This document shows positions 58,961 to 64,000 of a DNA stretch of 64,000 bases, piece after piece. Numbering within the stretch: the first letter of the stretch is position 1; each line of letters starts with the position of its first letter. Source of the stretch: Breznakibacter sp047600785 (GTDB taxonomy: Bacteria; Bacteroidota; Bacteroidia; Bacteroidales; Marinilabiliaceae); contig JASGKH010000002.1 of the NCBI GenBank assembly GCA_047600785.1, positions 248,001-312,000 on the forward strand. The letters are read 5' to 3'. The position numbers and the translations under genes are program-made. Below the pieces are notes generated by a model, which was not told the DNA's origin, searched no databases, and saw only the letters and a list, made by a program, of their open reading frames with translations.

Positions 58961-59833
58961 CTATCTCCTTTTTCCCAAATCGGCGGTTGCCTCCTCCACG
59001 GTAGGGAAATGGAAACGATAACCTTCCGAGACCAGACGGTGCGGCTTTACGCATTGCCCCTCGGTGAGCGTGGACGCTGCCTCGCCGTAAACCGTCTTCA
59101 GCACCCACTTGGGCATGGTCAGCCAGCACGGACGGTGCATGGCGTTGCCCAATGCTTTGGCAAATCCCGTATGGGTGGTTGCCACAGGGGTCACAATATT
59201 GTACACTCCCTTGGCCGACGGCGTTGCGATTATAAAATCGATGGCCCCCAGAAGATCGTCGATGTGCACAAACGGGAACCATTGCCGCCCGTTTCCCACT
59301 TTGCCGCCGCCCAGCAGGTTAAACTGCATCCTCAACAACGGAAATGCACCCCCCGACCTGCCAAGGACGACACCAAGCCTGAGAATGGCCACCCGGACAG
59401 AGTCAAGGCCCTTCAGCGAGGAGGTTTCTTTTTCCCAGTCGGCACAAACCGAGGCCAAAAATCCGCCATTGAGTTTTTCGGAATACTCATCGTGGACGTC
59501 CGTGTTGTTATAGATGCCCACGGCCGATGCAGAAATAAGCAATGGCGGCTTGTTAACGGCCATGTGGAACGCCTCGGCCAGGATCCGGGTGTTAAGGACC
59601 CTGCTGTAGTAAATCTCTTGCTTGTAAACTTCCGTCCATTTCCTTAAAACGGGGGCACCGGCCAGATTGACCACCAAATCGGCCCCGTCAATCAGTTCGG
59701 CCACCATCTGGGGGCCTTCGTAGAAATGTTCCCGTTTTACGGAGATCGTTTCATAGCCCCTGGCATTCATCCGTTGGGCGATCTCTTTGCCAATGAAACC
59801 GGAGGACCCGGTAATCGCAATTTTCTTTGACAT
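58961..59833 (-). CDS. TIGR01777-type NAD(P)-dependent epimerase/dehydratase
   Basis: 290 residues. N-terminal Rossmann motif GSSGFIG (9-15), LVVNLAGAPV, YSRVLNTRIL, LISASAVGIY and the C-terminal QWFPFVHIDDLLGAIDF belong to the SDR family TIGR01777 (YfcH/SDR39U1-like). These are full length at about 295 residues. The substrate is unknown; members have been linked to cell division and to chlorophyll or nucleotide-sugar like compounds. 24 bases downstream of the cdaA gene, so it is probably the last gene of the folP-cdaA unit. Confidence 0.9.
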   Translation of the reverse strand: MSKKIAITGSSGFIGKEIAQRMNARGYETISVKREHFYEGPQMVAELIDGADLVVNLAGAPVLRKWTEVYKQEIYYSRVLNTRILAEAFHMAVNKPPLLISASAVGIYNNTDVHDEYSEKLNGGFLASVCADWEKETSSLKGLDSVRVAILRLGVVLGRSGGAFPLLRMQFNLLGGGKVGNGRQWFPFVHIDDLLGAIDFIIATPSAKGVYNIVTPVATTHTGFAKALGNAMHRPCWLTMPKWVLKTVYGEAASTLTEGQCVKPHRLVSEGYRFHFPTVEEATADLGKRR

Positions 59834-59857
59834 AAGGCTGTAGGTTATTTTGTCCGG

Positions 59858-60598
59858 TTACAGTTTGTTCAGGGTAAGTTCCAGTGCCGAGGGCGAAATG
59901 TCGGCCTGGCAGGTTCCTTTTACAAAAAGCGAAATCTCGCCGCGCTCTTCCGACACGACAATGGCCACAGCATCGGTGCTTTCGGCAATGCCCATGGCTG
60001 CACGGTGCCTCAATCCCATATGCTTTGGCAGCGTTTGGTTTTGCGAAACGGGCAATATACATGCCGCGGCCTCAATCTTGTTGTTCGAGATGACAATGGC
60101 GCCGTCGTGCAGCGGGTTGTTCTTAAAAAACAGGCTTTCAATGAGCCGCGTACTTATTTCGGCATGCAGCCTGTCGCCCGATTCGATGAGGTCGATAAGC
60201 ATCGCCTCGCGGGTAACGACAATCAGCGCGCCCGTTTTGGCCTTGGCCATGTTTTCACATGCCCTTACCGTAGGCTCGATCCATTTTTTTGTACGATTGT
60301 CGGTTTCCGCATAAAACAGCTTGTATTTCGATCCGAAATGGAGCAAATACTGCCTTATCTCCTGCTGGAACACAATGACCAGCCCCAACATCCCCACATT
60401 GACCACATTCTCGAGGATGCTGGCCGACAAATCCATTTTGAGCGATTTGATGATAAACCAAAAGAGCACGAACACGAACAGGCTCACCAATATGTTGAAG
60501 GCCACGGTTCCCTTTACCATCTGGTAAAACTTGTACATCAGAAACGCCACCAGAAAGATATCGACCAGATCAATCCACCGGAAATCAAGAAACGCCAT
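59858..60598 (-). CDS. cdaA: Diadenylate cyclase
   Basis: 246 residues. Three N-terminal membrane helices (IFLVAFLMYKFYQMV, FNILVSLFVFVLFWFII, ILENVVNVGMLGLVIVFQ), then the DAC domain with NPLHDGAIVISNNKI (DGA motif) and LGLRHRAAMGIAE (RHR motif). It makes c-di-AMP from two ATP at the inner membrane. It normally pairs with GlmM/CdaR; no CdaR is present here, as usual in Bacteroidota. Overlaps folP by 14 bases, a common arrangement in the phylum. Confidence 0.95.
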   Translation of the reverse strand: MAFLDFRWIDLVDIFLVAFLMYKFYQMVKGTVAFNILVSLFVFVLFWFIIKSLKMDLSASILENVVNVGMLGLVIVFQQEIRQYLLHFGSKYKLFYAETDNRTKKWIEPTVRACENMAKAKTGALIVVTREAMLIDLIESGDRLHAEISTRLIESLFFKNNPLHDGAIVISNNKIEAAACILPVSQNQTLPKHMGLRHRAAMGIAESTDAVAIVVSEERGEISLFVKGTCQADISPSALELTLNKL

Positions 60599-61451
60599 TT
60601 GAGCTCTTTTGTAAGGTTTCCACCAAGTTAATGCATTCTGCCGCTTCTTTCACGTCATGGACCCTTAAAATATCGGCCCCTTTTTGCAATGCAACGGTAT
60701 TAAGGACGGTGGTGCCGTTAAGGGCCTGGCCTGGGTCATTCCCCAAAATATTGTATATCATTGATTTTCGGGAGATGCCGACCAACAACGGTTGGTCGAA
60801 CAATTTTAACTCGTCGAGACGTGCCATCAGCTGGTAATTGTGTTCGACGGTTTTGGCAAATCCGAACCCCGGATCGATGATCACGTCGGTGACGCCGGCC
60901 CATGCCAGTTTATCGAGCTGTTGCGACAGGAACAACGTCACCTCTTTCACCACATCCTGGTAATATGGGTTTTGCTGCATGGTTTGGGGCGTGCCCACCA
61001 TGTGCATCAGGACATACCCTACGCGAAGCCTGGCCACGGTGCTGAACATGTCACCATCGGCCATGCCGCCCGAAATATCGTTGATGATGTCCACCCCGAA
61101 GTTTTCGACCACCTGGCGGGCCACGGAGCTTCGGAACGTATTGACCGAGACCGGGATATGGGGCAGTACATCCTTTATCGCCGTCAACGCGGGGTCCAGC
61201 CTCCGGATCTCCTCTTCCGCCGATATGTGCCCCGCCCCGGGACGTGACGAATACCCCCCGATGTCGAGGATCGCGGCGCCGTCATTCACCATTTTGACGG
61301 ACATGTCGGCAATGCTTTGTGCCGTTTGGTGACGGCTTGAACGGTAAAACGAATCGGGCGTGGTGTTGAGGATACCCATCACAACAGGCCTGCCCAGATC
61401 GATGAGCTTGCCTTTGGCTTTGATTGTTTTGAATGGTGCAGTATGGAACAT
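60585..61451 (-). CDS. folP: Dihydropteroate synthase
   Basis: 288 residues from MFHTAPFKTIKAKG (ATG at 61451); the earlier ATG at 61478 adds nine residues. DHPS hallmarks: VMGILNTTPDSFYR, DIGGYSSRPGA, VSVNTFRSSVA, DIINDISGG, GYVLMHMVGTPQTMQQNP, IDPGFGFAKTVEHN and a final KGADILRVHDVKEA. It joins pABA to dihydropterin pyrophosphate in folate synthesis, the sulfonamide target. First gene of the folP-cdaA-epimerase unit. Confidence 0.95.
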   Translation of the reverse strand: MFHTAPFKTIKAKGKLIDLGRPVVMGILNTTPDSFYRSSRHQTAQSIADMSVKMVNDGAAILDIGGYSSRPGAGHISAEEEIRRLDPALTAIKDVLPHIPVSVNTFRSSVARQVVENFGVDIINDISGGMADGDMFSTVARLRVGYVLMHMVGTPQTMQQNPYYQDVVKEVTLFLSQQLDKLAWAGVTDVIIDPGFGFAKTVEHNYQLMARLDELKLFDQPLLVGISRKSMIYNILGNDPGQALNGTTVLNTVALQKGADILRVHDVKEAAECINLVETLQKSSNGVS

Positions 61452-61602
61452 TGGCTGGAAATTTTTATAAAAGTACAAACTTACCGGTTAAGCCCGAAAG
61501 GGACCTGGGAAAAGAGAGTCCGAAGGAGAGTGCCTGGGTGCCAAAGTTCCTGAGTGACAGAGAAGAGTGCAAAAGTGCAAAAGGAGGAGAGCAGGAATAG
61601 CG

Positions 61603-61688
61603 GACCTCCCCGTCTCCTCCGAAGGAGGGGTGATGTGACGTACAGTGCGTCTTCTGGTTCCCCTCCTGTGGAGGGGTTAGGGGAGGTC
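61603..61688. repeat. GACCTCCCC palindromic repeat, copy C
   Basis: 86 bases, the same element as copies A, B and D; here the first arm is CGTCTCCTCCGAAGGAGG and the second CTCCTGTGGAGGGG. Together with 61689-61918 and copy D it repeats the arrangement at 58354-58759. Confidence 0.9.
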
Positions 61689-61918
61689 ATGTCTAAGAAA
61701 GTGCCAGAGTTCCTAAGTGCCAAAGAAAAGTACAAAAGTGCAAAAGGAAGGGAGCAAGAGAAGCGGAAGAAGTGTTTGGCGGTTTCTTCACCGGGAGGCT
61801 AAAAAACTGCGGTCTTTGCGTGTTTTATCGCCGCGTCTTTGCGTGAAACATCCGAAATGGAAAGGGTACAGAGTAGATCCTAATGCGAACAGCTAATGAC
61901 TGGTAGCTTCAAGCAGCA
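61689..61918. repeat. Long direct repeat unit, copy 2 (between palindromes C and D)
   Basis: 230 bases matching 58441-58671 with a handful of substitutions and a 1-2 base length difference. The two copies are 3.25 kb apart, in the same orientation, and flank folP, cdaA and the epimerase gene. The region 62006-62212 after it holds no gene. Confidence 0.9.
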
Positions 61919-62005
61919 GACCTCCCCCGGCCCCTCCCAAGGAGGGGTGCCGTGACGTACAGTGCATTTTTCGGTTCCCCTCCGGAGGAGGGGTTAGGGG
62001 AGGTC
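61919..62005. repeat. GACCTCCCC palindromic repeat, copy D
   Basis: 87 bases, the fourth copy; intact inverted ends GACCTCCCCC and GGGGAGGTC. Nearest to the start of the sensor gene at 62213. Confidence 0.9.
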
Positions 62006-62212
62006 ATTTCCATGAAAGTTCCCAAGTGCTTAAGAAAAGTGCAAAAGCAGAAAAAGTCTTTAATGCTAACAGCCAACAGCTTCTTCAAGGGAGCGCAAAA
62101 GACCGGAGGAAACAATTTCTGCCATCCATTAATAAGGAAGCTAAGAAGTGCTGTGGCCTCTGCGTGGAACCAATGTCATTATTCGTTATTTTTGGTGAAA
62201 ATTGGCTAACGC

Positions 62213-64000
62213 ATGCGTGGTATTTTTGTTTTATTGGCCCTGTGGTGGGGCACGTTGCCGGTAACGGCACAAATGTCCGATTATAAATTCCGCAGACTGG
62301 ACATAAGCAATGGGTTGTCGAACAACCAGGTACGGAGTATTTATGTCGATAAAAGCGGTCTTGCCTGGTTTGGGACCGGCACCGGGCTCAACCGTTTTGA
62401 CGGTTATTCGTTCAAAACGTTCAAGAACAACCCGTCGGACAGCAGCAGCATTCCTTTTAACAGTATATCACGCATTGACGAAGACTACAAAGGGTTCCTC
62501 TGGATTTTCAACATGGATGGTATTTTATCGATCTACGATCCCAATACCGAGACATTTGGCACATCGCACGAAGTATTTGGCCGGGATGTACCCGTACCGG
62601 CCAATTACATCAGCGCATTGGCGGTCGATGCCGATTCGTGCTTCTGGATTGCCAACAGCCAGCACGGGGTTTATAAGTTCGACCCGGGCACGGGGACCAT
62701 CGCACGTTTGAACCACCGCGACGGCGACGAACGTTCGCTGGGATCCGACCACATCATGGACATCGACATCGATAAGCAGGGCCGTATGGTGACGGTGAAC
62801 CGTTTCGGACTGATCGAGTTCATTGACCGCAAAGCCATGCAGGTGGTCGATCGCGTGCAATTGTTGGTCCCCAACCAGCCCGACGTTGTGCAATCGTATA
62901 GTCTGTTTGTGGACAGGGATGGCGATCTGTGGGTCTATTCGCTGAACGATGCCAGCGGGCTCTATCTGTACAGTTTTTCCGCCAGGCAGCAAACATGGTT
63001 GCATCCCGGCAGCAAGGTACTCCGGCTGAACAGCAGCATTGTGACGGGGGTGCAGCAGGACATGGACGGGACCGTTTGGGTCGGTACCGATCACGGGGGG
63101 ATCAACATCATCGATAAAAAGACGCTGACGGTCAGGATTATCGAAAACGAGCCCGGCGTCGCAAACAGCCTGGGGCAGAACAGCGTCACCACGCTTTATG
63201 CCGATGCACAAGGCATCATGTGGGTGGGCACCTTCAAAAACGGGCTTAGCTACTACCATCCGGGGTTGTTCCAGTTCAAACATATAAAGAACAACCCGTT
63301 CCAGCACGGAAGCCTTCCCTCCAACGACATTAACTGCTTTGCGGAAGATGCGGCCGGAAATCTTTGGATCGGCACGAACGGCGAAGGGTTGATATACTAT
63401 AACCGGTCGGCCGGTGTTTACAGCACCTACCGGTACAATCCCGCCGATCCCGGCAGCTTGAGCAGCGATGTGGTGGTAAGCCTTTGTGTGGACAGCCGCG
63501 ACCGCCTTTGGGCGGGTACTTACTACGGAGGCCTGAACCTGTTCGACGGACGTTCGTTCAAACGGTTTGCGCACAACCCCGCCGATTCGCGCACCATTGC
63601 CGATAACCGCATCTGGCGCATTCTCGAAGATTCGCAAAAGCGCATTTGGATAGCCACACTGGGAGGGGGCCTTGACCTGTACGACGAACGTGAAAACCGG
63701 TTTGCCCATTACAAAAGCGGCGATGCCAATTCGATACATTCCGATTATGTATTGTCGTTGTCCGAAGATAAGCAGGGAAACCTTTGGGTTGGTACCAGCA
63801 ACGGGGTCGATGTGATGGACCACCGGTCGGGGCGGATCGTGCACTACCCTTACGAACCCGGGCAAAAGAACGGGCTGAGCAGCAGCATCTGCATGTCGAT
63901 GGTGTGCGATAAACGGGGATGGACATGGGTTGCCACACGCAACGGCCTGGATGTGTTCGATCCCGAACAAAAAACTTTTCGCGCCTTCACCTCTGGCGAT
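62213..64000 (+). CDS. Propeller-type two-component sensor, N-terminal part (3' truncated by window end)
   Basis: The frame is open from ATG at 62213 to the last base, 596 codons. A signal peptide (IFVLLALWWGTLPVTAQ) precedes DYKFRRLDISNGLSNNQVRSIYVDKSGLAWFGTGTGLNRFDGYSFKTF, the standard start of HTCS periplasmic propellers. Repeats of the LWIGTNGEGL / LWVGTSNGVDVMD kind continue to the edge. The kinase, receiver and HTH parts, if present, lie to the right. It may control another PUL further right. The long minus-strand frame over it is a shadow. Confidence 0.93.
   Translation, partial: MRGIFVLLALWWGTLPVTAQMSDYKFRRLDISNGLSNNQVRSIYVDKSGLAWFGTGTGLNRFDGYSFKTFKNNPSDSSSIPFNSISRIDEDYKGFLWIFNMDGILSIYDPNTETFGTSHEVFGRDVPVPANYISALAVDADSCFWIANSQHGVYKFDPGTGTIARLNHRDGDERSLGSDHIMDIDIDKQGRMVTVNRFGLIEFIDRKAMQVVDRVQLLVPNQPDVVQSYSLFVDRDGDLWVYSLNDASGLYLYSFSARQQTWLHPGSKVLRLNSSIVTGVQQDMDGTVWVGTDHGGINIIDKKTLTVRIIENEPGVANSLGQNSVTTLYADAQGIMWVGTFKNGLSYYHPGLFQFKHIKNNPFQHGSLPSNDINCFAEDAAGNLWIGTNGEGLIYYNRSAGVYSTYRYNPADPGSLSSDVVVSLCVDSRDRLWAGTYYGGLNLFDGRSFKRFAHNPADSRTIADNRIWRILEDSQKRIWIATLGGGLDLYDERENRFAHYKSGDANSIHSDYVLSLSEDKQGNLWVGTSNGVDVMDHRSGRIVHYPYEPGQKNGLSSSICMSMVCDKRGWTWVATRNGLDVFDPEQKTFRAFTSGD

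Noticed and set aside
62525..63970. 481-residue minus-strand frame at the right end
   Set aside because: The plus strand carries an open 596-codon propeller sensor with signal peptide over the same bases; the minus frame is its shadow.
1..64000. CRISPR arrays, rRNA or tRNA genes, insertion sequences
   Set aside because: No spaced short repeats, no conserved RNA sequences and no transposase-like protein were seen on either strand.

Overview
The window comes from a member of the Bacteroidota, most likely class Bacteroidia. This is shown by a SusC/SusD pair, two sensor/regulators of the hybrid two-component (HTCS) type, Bacteroidota-only small families (DUF4248, DUF4859), and TATATTTG-type -7 promoter boxes with an upstream TTG. 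I cannot name a genus from sequence alone.

Positions 1 to about 24.6 kb form an AT-rich accessory island that reads as an integrated mobile element open at the left edge. It holds: a receiver fragment with Glu in place of the phospho-Asp; a four-gene ubiquitin-like conjugation operon (Ubl, E2, JAMM-E1 fusion, DUF6527 protein) whose E2 has no cysteine at all; a divergent pair of a sigma-like protein and a Panacea (DUF4065-like) protein; and a 16.2-kb run of about 20 tightly packed minus-strand genes (4550-20716). That run has a RadC/RecA-like fusion, a very large SNF2-type helicase, an N6-adenine methyltransferase, a protamine-like basic protein, a lysis-like cassette (lytic transglycosylase, small membrane protein, spanin-like protein), several small beta-rich proteins, a transglutaminase-fold cysteine protease and membrane proteins. 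I see no portal, large terminase, tail or conjugation gene, so the best reading is a tailless, perhaps membrane-containing virus or virus-derived element of a type I do not recognise. A two-gene SF1 helicase plus DUF2290 module (20.9-23.9 kb) is probably defence cargo. DUF4248, a small DNA-binding-like protein and a strong terminator mark the right end.

25-33 kb is ordinary chromosome: DedA membrane protein, DUF1003 protein, a small hypothetical, a propeller-type sensor kinase without receiver or HTH, a VOC protein and NAD+ synthetase.

33-58.2 kb is a polysaccharide utilisation locus (PUL): HTCS regulator, divergent GH27 and GH97-metallopeptidase fusion, then GH127, SusC, SusD, three surface or secreted accessory proteins (DUF4859 x2, DUF6055-DUF4859, CotH), GH43-CBM-LamG and a second GH127. 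The enzyme set points to a plant glycan rich in L-arabinofuranose and alpha-galactose. Both enzyme operons are preceded by TAGACGATTTT-like boxes repeated at exact 21-bp steps, the likely HTCS operators.

58.2-62.2 kb holds TIGR01777 epimerase, diadenylate cyclase and dihydropteroate synthase, flanked by two about 400-bp direct copies of an intergenic repeat. The window ends inside another large two-component sensor (62213 onward) read on the plus strand.
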